A stretch of 64,000 bases of DNA from Polaribacter pectinis (lineage in GTDB: Bacteria; Bacteroidota; Bacteroidia; Flavobacteriales; Flavobacteriaceae), in the NCBI RefSeq assembly GCF_014352875.1, contig NZ_CP060695.1:62001-126000 (forward strand), given 5' to 3'. The notes beneath the pieces are model-generated. The model was given only the letters and a program-made list of their open reading frames with translations. It was not told the DNA's origin and searched no databases. A program made the translations under genes and the position numbers. Below are positions 8,000 through 17,001 of this stretch, piece after piece. Positions within the stretch are counted from its first letter, which is position 1; every line of letters starts with the position of its first letter.

Positions 8000-8890
8000 A
8001 TGAAACATTTAATAACACTTAAAAACATAGTTTTTATAATTTCAATTACTTGTTTAGTGAGCTTAATAGGTTGCTCAAAGAAGGTTGTTTACAATGCTCC
8101 TTCTAATCTTTCAGTGGATTATATTTCTGAACTTTCTAATGAAAAGAAAATAGCTTATCGTTTTATAACATCAGCAAAAGAAAATTATTTAGTATTTGAT
8201 TCCATATTAAGTCCAAACTTTTACAGTCTAGACCAAAGTTGGAAAGGAGATAAAAAAACTTTTATTCAAAAAAGGAATTCAGATAGTAGTTTTAGTAAAA
8301 TGAAACCAGTTAGAATAATACAAGATGATTCTTTAGTTGCTGTTCATAGTAGAATGTTAGGAGATACTTTAAGGTTTAGGTGGGACATTTTACGTTTCAA
8401 AGAGCAAAAAGTTCAACAACACTGGAGTAATGTAAATGATTCAATAGGTCTAAACCCAAATAAACATTCAGAAATTGATGGGCCAACAATTCCTACTCAA
8501 TTAGAAAAAACTGATATTAATCGTGCGCTCATTAATAAATTTATTAAAGAGAATATGATTAGAAAAGAAGGTGGTGCAATGAAATTTTTTAGTTTTAAGA
8601 AATATATTCAACACAATAGAGATGTTGGTGATGGACTTTCTGGGCTTTTATGGGCAATGGTTAAAATGAGTTTCCAAGGTAATACAATTACGTTTAAACA
8701 CAATTATCACGTAATTGCAGAAGGTAATTTTGTGTTAAGTGCAACTGAAGGTTATGTAGGCAAAGAAAAAACAACTTTTTTTGATTTTTTTAGAATAGAA
8801 AACAACAAAATTATTGAACATTGGGACATTATAGCACCAATAAATGAATTCCTTTATTTTCAGCCAGTTGAGAAAATCAAAAATGAATAA
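8000..8890 (+). CDS. Second tandem NTF2/SnoaL-like lipoprotein
   Basis: 296 residues with a lipobox at SLIGC (Cys25). It is a paralogue of the 6201-7076 product: the C-terminal unit YIQHNRDVGDGLSGLLWA, GNFVLSATEGYVG and FFRIENNKIIEHWDIIA aligns closely with that protein. The N-terminal unit is more worn: the QHN motif is replaced by FYSLDQSWKGDKKTF, while LRFKEQKVQQHWSNVNDSIG remains recognisable. This suggests one active-like and one degenerate unit. Role unknown; probably an outer-membrane or periplasmic lipid-anchored protein. Confidence 0.8.
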   Translation: MKHLITLKNIVFIISITCLVSLIGCSKKVVYNAPSNLSVDYISELSNEKKIAYRFITSAKENYLVFDSILSPNFYSLDQSWKGDKKTFIQKRNSDSSFSKMKPVRIIQDDSLVAVHSRMLGDTLRFRWDILRFKEQKVQQHWSNVNDSIGLNPNKHSEIDGPTIPTQLEKTDINRALINKFIKENMIRKEGGAMKFFSFKKYIQHNRDVGDGLSGLLWAMVKMSFQGNTITFKHNYHVIAEGNFVLSATEGYVGKEKTTFFDFFRIENNKIIEHWDIIAPINEFLYFQPVEKIKNE

Positions 8891-8965
8891 ATGAGACGCT
8901 TAAGTTAAAAATAAAAGTTTATTAAAATAGTTAATAACCTATTAATAAAATCACTTTACTAAATA

Positions 8966-8995
8966 TTGAAATCACTATTTCATTCCTTAATTTTA
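8966..8995 (+). promoter_or_regulatory. Candidate thyA promoter
   Basis: TTG at 8966-8968, a 19-bp spacer and TAATTTTA at 8988-8995 match the Bacteroidota -33/-7 pattern with one mismatch in the last base of the -7 box. The leader to the thyA ATG would be about 75 nt. Confidence 0.4.
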
Positions 8996-9075
8996 CAGTA
9001 AATTAATATACAAATTTTTCTTTCCGAGTTTACATTGAGCGTAGACGAAATAGGGGAGATTGAAGATTGGAAAAT

Positions 9076-9900
9076 ATGAAACAATATCACGATTTAGTAA
9101 AACACGTTTTAGAGAACGGAAATGAAAAAGGAGATAGAACAGGAACTGGAACAAAAAGTGTTTTTGGGCATCAAATGCGTTTCGATTTAAGTGAAGGTTT
9201 TCCAATGGTAACCACAAAAAAGTTGCATTTAAAATCGATTGTTTACGAATTACTTTGGTTCATAAAAGGAGATACAAACATTAAATATTTGCAAGAAAAT
9301 GGTGTAAGAATTTGGAACGAATGGGCAGATGAAAATGGAGATTTAGGTCCAGTTTATGGACATCAATGGCGTAATTGGAATAGCGATGATATCGATCAAT
9401 TAAAAGAAGTGATTTCAACTTTAAAAAAGAATCCGAATTCGAGAAGAATGTTAGTTTCTGCTTGGAATCCTTCAGTTTTACCAGATAATTCTGTTTCCTT
9501 TTCAGAAAATGTTGCGAATGGAAAAGCAGCATTACCTCCTTGTCATGCATTTTTTCAATTTTATGTTGCAGATGGTAAATTATCTTGCCAATTATACCAA
9601 AGAAGTGCAGATATCTTTTTAGGAGTGCCTTTTAACATTGCAAGTTATGCATTATTTACAATGATGATGGCACAAGTTTGTGGTTATGAAGCAGGAGAAT
9701 TTATTCACACCTTTGGAGACGCTCATATTTATAATAATCACGTAGAGCAATTAGAATTACAATTGTCTAGAGATATTAGACCTTTACCAAAAATGAAAAT
9801 CAATCCAGAAATTACAAGTATTTTCGATTTCGATTTCGAAGATTTTGAGCTTACAGATTACAATCCTCATCCACACATTAAAGGAAAAGTAGCGATATAA
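9076..9900 (+). CDS. thyA: Thymidylate synthase
   Basis: 274 residues (E. coli ThyA 264). Converts dUMP and methylene-THF to dTMP and dihydrofolate. The catalytic cysteine is Cys156 in [12 protein letters not shown], followed by [21 protein letters not shown] (dUMP-binding Arg/Ser/Asn) and [15 protein letters not shown]; the C-terminus [10 protein letters not shown] is normal. N-terminal [18 protein letters not shown] is conserved. The ATG at 9076 is preferred to an in-frame TTG nine bases upstream. Dihydrofolate reductase, which recycles the product, lies 650 bp further on. Confidence 0.98.
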   Translation: MKQYHDLVKHVLENGNEKGDRTGTGTKSVFGHQMRFDLSEGFPMVTTKKLHLKSIVYELLWFIKGDTNIKYLQENGVRIWNEWADENGDLGPVYGHQWRNWNSDDIDQLKEVISTLKKNPNSRRMLVSAWNPSVLPDNSVSFSENVANGKAALPPCHAFFQFYVADGKLSCQLYQRSADIFLGVPFNIASYALFTMMMAQVCGYEAGEFIHTFGDAHIYNNHVEQLELQLSRDIRPLPKMKINPEITSIFDFDFEDFELTDYNPHPHIKGKVAI

Positions 9901-9939
9901 AAAAAGAGCTTTCTAATAAATTTAGAAAGCTCTTTTTTT
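9901..9939. terminator. Bidirectional terminator between thyA and the CBM48-like gene
   Basis: Stem of 16 bp, 9901-9916 (AAAAAGAGCTTTCTAA) with 9922-9937, 5-base loop, A tract on the left and T tract on the right. It starts directly after the thyA stop and serves both convergent genes. Confidence 0.9.
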
Positions 9940-9951
9940 ATAATGATTTTA

Positions 9952-10248
9952 TTATACAGTTATAACACTGTTTTCTGCGCCAGCAAAATCGTTCCAAGCA
10001 AGACCATCTGCTTCTTGTTCGTTTACATAAGCACCATCTACTAAATATCTAAATTCATAAGAATTTGCAGCATCTAAATCTACAGTTCCTTTAAAAGATC
10101 CGTTCTTTAATTTTTTTAATGGAGTAGCTTTAGAATTCCATTCATTAAAACTACCAACTACTGCTACATTTTTTGCTTCTTCAGCATCCACTGTAAAAGT
10201 TACTTTACAAACTGGTTTACTTTTTAAAAATTGTTTTTTTATTGCCAT
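9952..10248 (-). CDS. Small isoamylase/AMPK-type glycogen-binding (CBM48-like) protein
   Basis: 98 residues. KVTFTVDAEEAKNVAVVGSF, NEWNSKATPLKKLKNGSFKG, TVDLDAANSYEFRYLVDGAY match the E-set immunoglobulin-like fold shared by isoamylase N-terminal domains and the AMPK beta glycogen-binding module, including the VVGSFNEW and YEFRYLVDG signatures. It stands alone with no catalytic domain, as in many flavobacteria; binding to glycogen-like polymers is an inference. The first 15 residues are basic (MAIKKQFLKSKPVCK) and not a signal peptide, so it is cytoplasmic. Confidence 0.85.
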   Translation of the reverse strand: MAIKKQFLKSKPVCKVTFTVDAEEAKNVAVVGSFNEWNSKATPLKKLKNGSFKGTVDLDAANSYEFRYLVDGAYVNEQEADGLAWNDFAGAENSVITV

Positions 10249-10552
10249 AATTATTTTATTTCAAAATTTTCTGTAAAAATATAGTAGATTCTTTAAAGAA
10301 AAAACATTAATCAAGAAGAAAAGTAAAGAATTATCAGTTTAATAATATGAAGGGATAAATTATAGGTTATTCTAAATAAAAGGATGAGTAAATTGTACAA
10401 TTTTTAAAAAGGTAAGTAGTTCTTTTGTATTGATTTTCAGTGTTTTTACTCCGAAAACGTATTCGTAAAGCATGGTTTCTACAGCAAAAACCACAAAAAA
10501 CGTCGAATCTTTAAACTTTTACATTAATTTTGCGTAAAAACCAACAAGTTAG
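10249..10552. other. 304-bp intergenic region upstream of folA
   Basis: No gene seen on either strand. It separates two divergently transcribed genes and contains only A/T-rich DNA plus the -7 box of folA at 10525-10532. Confidence 0.5.
10525..10532 (+). promoter_or_regulatory. Candidate -7 box of folA
   Basis: TAATTTTG is a full match to TAnnTTTG, 20 bp before the folA ATG, so the leader would be short. No good TTG is present at the expected -33 distance. Confidence 0.4.
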
Positions 10553-11068
10553 ATGATAACAATAATTGCTGCAATTGCAAAAAATAATGCTTTAGGAAAA
10601 GACAACGATTTAATTTGGCATTTACCAGCAGATTTAAAACGTTTCAAGAAAATAACTTCAGGACATTCAATTTTAATGGGTAGAAATACTTTTGAATCTA
10701 TTGGTAAGCCTTTACCAAATAGAACAAGTATTATTATTACAAGAAACAAGAATTACTTTAAAGATGGTTGCCTAATTGCACACAGTATAGAAGAAGCTTT
10801 AGAATTGGCTTCAGATGAAAAAGAGATTTTTATAATTGGTGGAGCACAAATTTATAAAGAAGCCATGCAAAAAAACTTGGTAGATCAATTAGACATTACA
10901 ATTGTTCATGAGGAATTTGATGCAGATGCTTTTTTTCCTATAATAGATTCAACATGGAAAGAAATTTCTAGAGAAGATTTTAAAGCTGATGAAAAAAATA
11001 AATTCGATTTCAGTTTTGTAAGTTATCAAAAAAAATCATCTAATTCTTCTAGAATAGCCAGCGCCTAA
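10553..11068 (+). CDS. folA: Dihydrofolate reductase
   Basis: 171 residues. Reduces dihydrofolate to tetrahydrofolate with NADPH. Clear motifs: IIAAIAKNNALGKDNDLIWHLPADLKRF (residues 3-30; the loop and the Trp/Asp region), ILMGRNTFESIGKPLPNR (about 42-59), and the NADPH-loop IFIIGGAQIYKEAM (about 93-106). The ATG at 10553 begins the first strand. Its 3' end overlaps the convergent DUF6146 gene by 33 bp. Confidence 0.97.
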   Translation: MITIIAAIAKNNALGKDNDLIWHLPADLKRFKKITSGHSILMGRNTFESIGKPLPNRTSIIITRNKNYFKDGCLIAHSIEEALELASDEKEIFIIGGAQIYKEAMQKNLVDQLDITIVHEEFDADAFFPIIDSTWKEISREDFKADEKNKFDFSFVSYQKKSSNSSRIASA

Positions 11069-11467
11069 AGTCATTTTATATTTCCTCTGTGCAAACATAA
11101 AATAGTTAAAAAGTTTATAGTTAACATCATAGCCATAATCTATATTTGGTTGATAATCAATTACGTTTTCATAAATATTGTCATTAAATTGAGAAGGGTT
11201 TCTTGCTCTAATATTCCAATTTGTTACAAAAATTCGATTTCTAGTTTCTAAATATTCTTGCGAATAATAACCTTCTGGTTGCGCAATAGTATTCAAAAAT
11301 AAATTGAAGCCAATATCGATAATTGTAATTTCGTACTCTAAACTGTCATTTGCAATAACTACAGGTTCTTCTTTTTCAATATTCTTATTATTAATTGGGG
11401 ATGAACCGCAAGCCCAAATAAAGATTCCAACCGAAAAAAGTAATATAATTTGCTTCAATAGTTTCAT
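11036..11467 (-). CDS. DUF6146 family lipoprotein
   Basis: 143 residues. The signal peptide ends in a lipobox, IFIWAC (Cys about 20). The body contains DSLEYEITIIDIGFNLFLNT, QEYLETRNRIFVTNWNIRAR and YDVNYKLFNYFMFAQRKYKM, features I associate with DUF6146, a family of unknown role seen in Bacteroidota. The ATG at 11467 is chosen over a TTG at 11473. The last 11 codons overlap the 3' end of folA in the opposite direction. Confidence 0.75.
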   Translation of the reverse strand: MKLLKQIILLFSVGIFIWACGSSPINNKNIEKEEPVVIANDSLEYEITIIDIGFNLFLNTIAQPEGYYSQEYLETRNRIFVTNWNIRARNPSQFNDNIYENVIDYQPNIDYGYDVNYKLFNYFMFAQRKYKMTLGAGYSRRIR

Positions 11468-11567
11468 AACCAAAAGATTTTATGTGAGTAAAGTTGCAAA
11501 AATTATTCCAAAATAGGTTGATTTTTAATTCATTTAACATTAATTTTCAATCTTAAAATAAGAGAAA

Positions 11568-12128
11568 ATGAAAAACAGATGTTTTTGGGTGAATGATAGT
11601 CAGATTTACATCGATTATCATGATAAGGAGTGGGGAGAACCAGTTTTTGATGATGCAACTTTGTTCGAGTTTTTAATTTTAGAAACTTTTCAAGCAGGTT
11701 TAAGTTGGATAACCATTTTAAACAAAAGAGAAAACTTTAGAAAAGCTTTTGATAATTTCGATTATAAAAAGATTGCAAAATACCCAGAAAGTAAATATGA
11801 ATCACTTTTACAAGATGCAGGAATTATTAGAAATAAATTGAAAGTTCGAAGTGCAATTACCAATGCGCAACTTTTTATAGAGGTTCAAAAAGAATTTGGT
11901 TCATTCTCTAAATTTATTTGGTCTTATGTAGATGGAAAACCAATTGTAAATAAATTTCATAAACGAGAAGATGTCCCAGCAACTACTTTATTATCAGATA
12001 AGATATCTAAAGATTTAAAAAAAAGAGGTTTTAAGTTTGTTGGCTCAACAGTTATGTATGCATATATGCAAGCAGTTGGGATGGTAAATGATCACACAAC
12101 AGATTGTTTTAAATATCCTGTTCAATAA
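11568..12128 (+). CDS. tag: DNA-3-methyladenine glycosylase I
   Basis: 186 residues, normal for Tag. Excises 3-methyladenine from alkylated DNA (base-excision repair). CFWVNDSQIYIDYHDKEWGEP (residues 4-24) supplies the zinc-binding Cys and His, FEFLILETFQAGLSWITIL (about 33-51) the helix-hairpin-helix substrate region, and AYMQAVGMVNDHTTDCF (about 164-180) the second zinc-ligand pair. It is followed by a strong bidirectional terminator. Confidence 0.96.
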   Translation: MKNRCFWVNDSQIYIDYHDKEWGEPVFDDATLFEFLILETFQAGLSWITILNKRENFRKAFDNFDYKKIAKYPESKYESLLQDAGIIRNKLKVRSAITNAQLFIEVQKEFGSFSKFIWSYVDGKPIVNKFHKREDVPATTLLSDKISKDLKKRGFKFVGSTVMYAYMQAVGMVNDHTTDCFKYPVQ

Positions 12129-12189
12129 AGGTATTGATTGTTTATAAAGCTAAATTTATTATATACAAACTACCATAATAATTAATAAT

Positions 12190-12219
12190 AAAAAGGCCTC
12201 ATATTTTGAGGCCTTTTTA
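12190..12219. terminator. Bidirectional terminator after tag
   Basis: AAAAAGGCCTCA and TGAGGCCTTTTT form a GC-containing stem (core 195-201 with 207-213 of this kilobase) flanked by A and T tracts. It lies between the convergent tag gene and the small lipoprotein gene. Confidence 0.9.
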
Positions 12220-12231
12220 TTATTAATTCAT

Positions 12232-12579
12232 TTAATCTGTTAACCCAATAGTTGTACAACTTGTAGATTCTCTAATTGTAAAAGAACTGTTCCAAACTAA
12301 ATTACCATCTCTAGCACTATAACTGTAAGTACCAGGAGAAAGTATTTTTGTAAAATTACCAGAAGAGCCACATTCTGGAGCACTTGAGTTTATAGCTGTA
12401 ATTGTTCCACTTCCATTTCCACCTTCAATAGTTACTGATATTGGAGGTCCTTGGAAATCTGACCAAAACATAACTCTGTTTGTGATATTTGTTTCTACTG
12501 GATCTTCACTATCTTCACAAGAAGAAAATGAAAAACAGACTGCTAAAATTAAAACGGTTTTTAAAATAAATTTTTTCAT
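12232..12579 (-). CDS. Small secreted lipoprotein (unknown function)
   Basis: 115 residues with signal peptide and lipobox FSFSSC (Cys21), then an acidic linker (EDSEDPVE). The remainder is Gly/Ser/Thr-rich beta-type sequence (VTIEGGNGSGTITAINSS, SPGTYSYSARDGNLVWNSSF) with three further Cys (CGSSG, STSC), so a disulfide-stabilised small beta domain is likely. No family recognised. It is 18 bp downstream of an outer-membrane protein gene and is probably cotranscribed. Confidence 0.7.
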   Translation of the reverse strand: MKKFILKTVLILAVCFSFSSCEDSEDPVETNITNRVMFWSDFQGPPISVTIEGGNGSGTITAINSSAPECGSSGNFTKILSPGTYSYSARDGNLVWNSSFTIRESTSCTTIGLTD

Positions 12580-12597
12580 AATGTTTGTTTTTAAAAA

Positions 12598-13092
12598 TTA
12601 AATTTGAAATCTTAATGAGAATGCTGCAGATATTTCTGCACCTTCTAGAAATGGTTTAGTAACTTCTACACCTAAAAGTATACCATTGGTAATAAAATAA
12701 GATGCAGTACCACCAGCGGCAAAATAAAATTCTGCATCATTACCTTGATCACTTTGTATAGCAAAATAACCTCCACCCACTGTAGGTCCAAACTCTAATC
12801 CGTCTGTTATAGCAATGTCATATTTTGCTAACAAATCACTAGAATAACCATAGTCTATAACGCTAGAAATGGCATCAGAAGGTTGTAAGTAAGTTACTTG
12901 AACCATGTAACCAAACCCTAAACCTGTGTCACTAAAATCGTGGCTGGCAACTAAACCAACCCCCCAATCATATCCTTTGCTTAAAGTTGAAGGAGTAAAT
13001 GAAATACCAAGACTACTTTCTGCATTATTGTCTTGAGCATTAACCTGAAAACAAAGGGTTAAAGTAAATAATAATAGAAATAATTTTTTCAT
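12598..13092 (-). CDS. Outer-membrane beta-barrel-like secreted protein
   Basis: 164 residues. Signal peptide MKKLFLLLFTLTLCFQVNAQ with a cleavable AQD end, then alternating strands rich in aromatic and Gly residues (GLGFGYMVQVTYLQPS, GPTVGGGYFAIQS, AEFYFAAGGTASYFITN) and a C-terminal strand ending ISAAFSLRFQI with a final hydrophobic residue, as in porin-like 8-strand barrels. The ATG at 13092 is chosen; ten upstream codons lack sense as an N-terminus. Role unknown. Confidence 0.75.
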   Translation of the reverse strand: MKKLFLLLFTLTLCFQVNAQDNNAESSLGISFTPSTLSKGYDWGVGLVASHDFSDTGLGFGYMVQVTYLQPSDAISSVIDYGYSSDLLAKYDIAITDGLEFGPTVGGGYFAIQSDQGNDAEFYFAAGGTASYFITNGILLGVEVTKPFLEGAEISAAFSLRFQI

Positions 13093-13234
13093 AATAAAAT
13101 AATTTTGATGAATATGAAACAAAACTATCTGAAAAGGGAATTCTATCTTAACCTACAAATAGGTATTTTAATACCTATTTATCATTAAAAATTTAATTTT
13201 TTGTATATTTATGCATCAATTTAAAACGTTAAAA

Positions 13235-15265
13235 ATGAAAATAAAACATATTATTTGTGCCTTTACAATGTTGGGTTTATTTGCCTCTTGCGCTATTGAA
13301 AAGAATGAGGAAACACCAACAAATGGAAAAGAATTTAATCATTTTGTAGAGCAATTTGCAGATATAAAGGTCTTAAGATATAAAATACCAGGTTTCGAAG
13401 AACTTACTTTAAAAGAGAAGAAATTGGTCTACTATTTAACACAAGCTGGTTTAGCAGGTAGAGATATTATGTGGGATCAAAACTATCGTCATAATTTAAA
13501 AATAAGAGAAGCTTTAGAAAGAATTAATCGTAATTACGGGGGAGATAGAGAAACTGAAGATTTTAAAGCATTTAAAACCTATTTAAAAAGAGTTTGGTTT
13601 TCTAATGGAATTCATCATCATTATTCAAATGATAAAATAAAGCCAGAGTTTACAAGAGAATATTTTGAAGATCAATTATTAAAAAAATCGAGAACAGAAT
13701 TACCAAGAGAAGTTATTGAAGTTTTATTTAATGATTTAGACAATAAAAAGGTAACTAAAAAAGATGGAATTGATAATATATTATCATCTGCAATTAATTT
13801 TTACGACCCAGATATTACAGATAAAGAAGTATCAGAATTTTATAAAACAGCTTACAAAGGCCCAGAAGGAATGCCGATTGAAGCAGGTTTAAATTCTAAA
13901 TTAGTACGTGAAGATGGTAAATTGGTCGAGAAAGTTTGGAAATCTGGAGGAATGTATGGAAATGCAATAGACCAAATTATTGGTTGGTTAACAAAAGCAA
14001 AAGAAGTTGCAGAAAATGAAAAACAAGCAGAAGCTTTAGGTTTGTTAATTGAATATTATAAAACCGGAAGTTTAGATGTTTGGGATAAATATGCAATTGC
14101 TTGGGTAACTTCCACAGAAGGAAATATAGACTGGATAAATGGTTTTATAGAGGTTTATAATGACCCAAAAGGCTATAGAGGTTCTTATGAAACAATTGTG
14201 CAAATTAAAGATTTTGATATGTCTCGTAAGATGAAAGTTTTATCTGACAATGCACAATGGTTCGAAGACAATGCACCTTTAGATCCTTCTCATAAAAAGG
14301 CCAATGTTGTTGGAGTTTCTTATAAAACTGTAAATGTAGCAGGAGAAGCAGGAGATGCTTCACCAAGCACACCAATTGGGGTAAATTTACCAAACAATAA
14401 TTGGATTCGTCAAAAACACGGTTCTAAATCTGTTTCTTTAGGAAACATTATTGGAGCTTATAATAATGCTGGTGGAACAGGTCGTTTAAAAGAATTTGCT
14501 AATGATGAAGAGGAAATAAGATTAGAAGAAAAATATGGTAAAATTGCCGATAAATTACATACTTCTTTACACGAAGTTGTTGGACACGCTTCAGGTGTAA
14601 TTAATGATGGAGTTGGGCAACCAAAAGAAACACTTCAAAATTATGCATCTACAATGGAAGAAGGAAGAGCAGATTTGGTTGGTTTATATTATTTAATGGA
14701 TCCTAAATTACAAGAATTAGGTTTAACAGATAATTACAAAGAATTAGGAATGGCAGCTTATGATGGTTACATTAGAAACGGATTAATGACACAACTAATA
14801 AGAATTAATTTGGGTGATGATATAGAGGAAGATCACATGGTTAATAGACAATGGGTTTCTGCTTGGGCTTTTGAACAAGGTCAAAAAGACAATGTAATAG
14901 AGAAAATTGTTAAAGAAAATGGTAAAACCTATTTTAATATTAATGATTATGATAAGTTAAGAGAGATTTTTGGACGCTTATTAAAAGAAACACAGCGTAT
15001 TAAATCTGAAGGAGATTTTGAAGCTGCTAAAGCTTTGGTTGAAGGGTATGGTGTTAAAGTAGACCAGAATATTCATAAAGAAGTTATCAAAAGAAATAAG
15101 CAATTTACTTCTGCACCATACAGTGGTTTTATAAATCCTATTTTAGAACCATTAATGGATTCTGAAGGAAATATTTTAAAAGTAGAAATAACTCAACAAA
15201 AAGATTTCGAAGAACAAATGCGTTATTATTCTAAAAATTATAGTTTTCTAGGAACAGAAAATTAA
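13235..15265 (+). CDS. Dipeptidyl peptidase III lipoprotein (peptidase family M49)
   Basis: 676 residues. Family M49 zinc peptidases release dipeptides from oligopeptide N-termini. The zinc motif is HEVVGH (residues 446-451, the bacterial form of HELLGH), with the second motif EEGRAD (475-480) supplying the third zinc ligand. The N-terminus has a lipobox, LFASCA (Cys19), so it is exported and lipid-anchored, unlike the cytosolic eukaryotic enzyme. The ATG at 13235 is preferred to the upstream in-frame one at 13211 because it gives a proper signal peptide. Followed by a terminator. Confidence 0.93.
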   Translation: MKIKHIICAFTMLGLFASCAIEKNEETPTNGKEFNHFVEQFADIKVLRYKIPGFEELTLKEKKLVYYLTQAGLAGRDIMWDQNYRHNLKIREALERINRNYGGDRETEDFKAFKTYLKRVWFSNGIHHHYSNDKIKPEFTREYFEDQLLKKSRTELPREVIEVLFNDLDNKKVTKKDGIDNILSSAINFYDPDITDKEVSEFYKTAYKGPEGMPIEAGLNSKLVREDGKLVEKVWKSGGMYGNAIDQIIGWLTKAKEVAENEKQAEALGLLIEYYKTGSLDVWDKYAIAWVTSTEGNIDWINGFIEVYNDPKGYRGSYETIVQIKDFDMSRKMKVLSDNAQWFEDNAPLDPSHKKANVVGVSYKTVNVAGEAGDASPSTPIGVNLPNNNWIRQKHGSKSVSLGNIIGAYNNAGGTGRLKEFANDEEEIRLEEKYGKIADKLHTSLHEVVGHASGVINDGVGQPKETLQNYASTMEEGRADLVGLYYLMDPKLQELGLTDNYKELGMAAYDGYIRNGLMTQLIRINLGDDIEEDHMVNRQWVSAWAFEQGQKDNVIEKIVKENGKTYFNINDYDKLREIFGRLLKETQRIKSEGDFEAAKALVEGYGVKVDQNIHKEVIKRNKQFTSAPYSGFINPILEPLMDSEGNILKVEITQQKDFEEQMRYYSKNYSFLGTEN

Positions 15266-15300
15266 AATTAAGATTCATTTTTTAAAATGAAATTTTAAAA

Positions 15301-15331
15301 TAAACCGATTCTTTTAAGAGTCGGTTTTTTT
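15301..15331. terminator. Terminator after the M49 peptidase gene
   Basis: AACCGATTC (15303-15311) pairs with GAGTCGGTT (15318-15326) with one G-T pair, followed by a T tract. It overlaps the last base of the convergent small gene by two positions. Confidence 0.8.
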
Positions 15332-15536
15332 AATTTCCGGCTAAAATTCTAATGGCCACAAAAATTGCGATAATCAATCCGCCATAAATTAATACTTTTT
15401 TACCAGCGTTTTTATAGTAACGCTCATGATTTTTAATGTCTTTTCTGTAACTATAAATCATTAGAGCAATAAATGCTGTAATAAAGAAAATCATAAAAAT
15501 AATTCTACCAGTTGTAAAATATGCGCTTAAAAACAT
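15330..15536 (-). CDS. Small two-helix membrane protein (unknown function)
   Basis: 68 residues: FTTGRIIFMIFFITAFIALM and IYGGLIIAIFVAIRILA are two membrane segments joined by a charged loop (YSYRKDIKNHERYYKNAGKK). I start it at the ATG at 15536, which opens MFLSAYFTTG; a longer in-frame version to 15623 has an unlike, basic N-terminus. It resembles conserved small flavobacterial membrane proteins, without known role. Confidence 0.65.
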   Translation of the reverse strand: MFLSAYFTTGRIIFMIFFITAFIALMIYSYRKDIKNHERYYKNAGKKVLIYGGLIIAIFVAIRILAGN

Positions 15537-15655
15537 TTTTTTATTCTTTATAAGTTGTTTATTAATAGCTCCTATAGCCACTTTAATTATCATAAAGTTT
15601 CTATATATTGCTATCAGAATCAACCTGAATTTGATTTTACAAAATTACAAATTAA

Positions 15656-16378
15656 ATGAAGAACGCCATTGTTTTTGGAGCAACTTCTGGAATAGGAAAA
15701 GCATTAACCGAAATTTTAGTCAAAGAAGGTTATAAAGTTGCTGTTACAGGCAGAAGATTAGAGAAGTTAGAAGAAATTAAAAATAGATTTCCAGATCATA
15801 TTCTTATCAAACAAAATGACATACAAGATGTAATAGATTTAGAAAAAGTATTTAATGAACTTGTTTCTGAGCTTATTACGGTAGATTTAGTTATACAATC
15901 TTCTGGCGTTGGTTTTGTAAATCCAAAATTAGAATGGGAAAAAGAAGCACAAACAATTAATACAAATGTGTTAGGAGTTACCAAATTATATACACTCTCT
16001 TATAATTTATTCAGACAACAACAATTTGGGCATTTGGTTGGTATTTCATCTATTGCTTCTATTAGAGGAAGTCGTTCTGCGCCTGTTTATTTTGCTTCTA
16101 AAGCATATCAAAAATCGTATTTAGAAGGTTTGTACATAAAAACAAAATCAATAAAATCGAAAAAGGTTTTTATTACAGATATTCGTCCAGGTTTTGTAGA
16201 TACGCCAATGGCATTAGGAGAACAACTTTTTTGGATGGTTCCTGTTGATAAAGCAGCAAAACAAATTTATACGGCTATAAAAAATAAAAAAAGAGTAGCA
16301 TATATTTCTAAAAGATGGCGTTTAATTGCTTGGGTTTTAAAAGCATCGCCAGCGAGGTTGTTGAAAAAATTTACATAA
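15656..16378 (+). CDS. Short-chain dehydrogenase/reductase
   Basis: 240 residues. Classical SDR: the NAD(P)-binding GATSGIGKALTEIL (8-21), VAVTGRRLEKLEEI with an Arg-Arg pair after the second strand that suggests NADP(H), the active-site Ser in VGISSIASIRGS (about 138-149) and YFASK (about 153-157; Tyr and Lys). DIRPGFVDTPM (about 178-188) follows. The substrate is not predictable. Forty-two base pairs separate it from a MazG-like gene. Confidence 0.92.
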   Translation: MKNAIVFGATSGIGKALTEILVKEGYKVAVTGRRLEKLEEIKNRFPDHILIKQNDIQDVIDLEKVFNELVSELITVDLVIQSSGVGFVNPKLEWEKEAQTINTNVLGVTKLYTLSYNLFRQQQFGHLVGISSIASIRGSRSAPVYFASKAYQKSYLEGLYIKTKSIKSKKVFITDIRPGFVDTPMALGEQLFWMVPVDKAAKQIYTAIKNKKRVAYISKRWRLIAWVLKASPARLLKKFT

Positions 16379-16420
16379 ACCCATAACAAGAATAATTACC
16401 TTAAATTAATAAAACATAAA

Positions 16421-16807
16421 ATGAAGAAAAGAATAGCAGCAGTAACTGAATTTCATACCGCTTTTAAATTAAATATGAATAGCGAACCAATTGCAGATAT
16501 TGGAGAAGATAGAAAGAAACTACGTTTCGAGTTGATGAAAGAAGAAAATGAAGAATATCTAGAAGCCGCACAAAATAACGATTTAGTTGAAGTTGCAGAT
16601 GCTTTAGGAGATATGTTATACATTCTTTGCGGAACCATTATAGAACATGGGATGCAAGATAAAATAACCGAAGTTTTTAATGAAATACAACGTTCTAATA
16701 TGAGTAAATTAGGCGAAAACGGAAAACCAATTTACAGAGAAGATGGTAAAGTTTTAAAAGGGCCAAACTATTTTAAACCCAACATTAAAGAAATTTTAGA
16801 GAGGTAA
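16421..16807 (+). CDS. MazG-like nucleotide pyrophosphohydrolase
   Basis: 128 residues. The all-alpha NTP pyrophosphatase motif is present: RFELMKEENEEYLEAAQNND (about 35-54; the EExxE part) and VEVADALGDMLYILCGTIIE (about 56-75; the ExxD part), which bind Mg2+. Followed by EIQRSNMSKLGENGKPIYRE, typical of phosphoribosyl-ATP pyrophosphohydrolase-like proteins acting on (d)NTPs rather than HisE. Likely a house-cleaning enzyme; substrate unknown. Confidence 0.87.
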   Translation: MKKRIAAVTEFHTAFKLNMNSEPIADIGEDRKKLRFELMKEENEEYLEAAQNNDLVEVADALGDMLYILCGTIIEHGMQDKITEVFNEIQRSNMSKLGENGKPIYREDGKVLKGPNYFKPNIKEILER

Positions 16808-17001
16808 AATTACTTTTTTAGTATCATTTAGATTTATAAACTTACAGTTAAGGTTTCTTGTTCTAAAGTTTTTTATTGATATAACTTAATCAATTTGTTA
16901 TTAGAGATTAACCTATGTTTTTAGATGAAGAAAAGATGATGAGGTTTTTAGTTTAGACGAAGTTTAAGATAAAATGTAAGACTTTCTAAACTTTATATTA
17001 T

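Noticed and set aside
9281-9550. 89-codon frame opposite thyA
   Set aside because: It is antisense to the catalytic region of thymidylate synthase and has no protein-like pattern.
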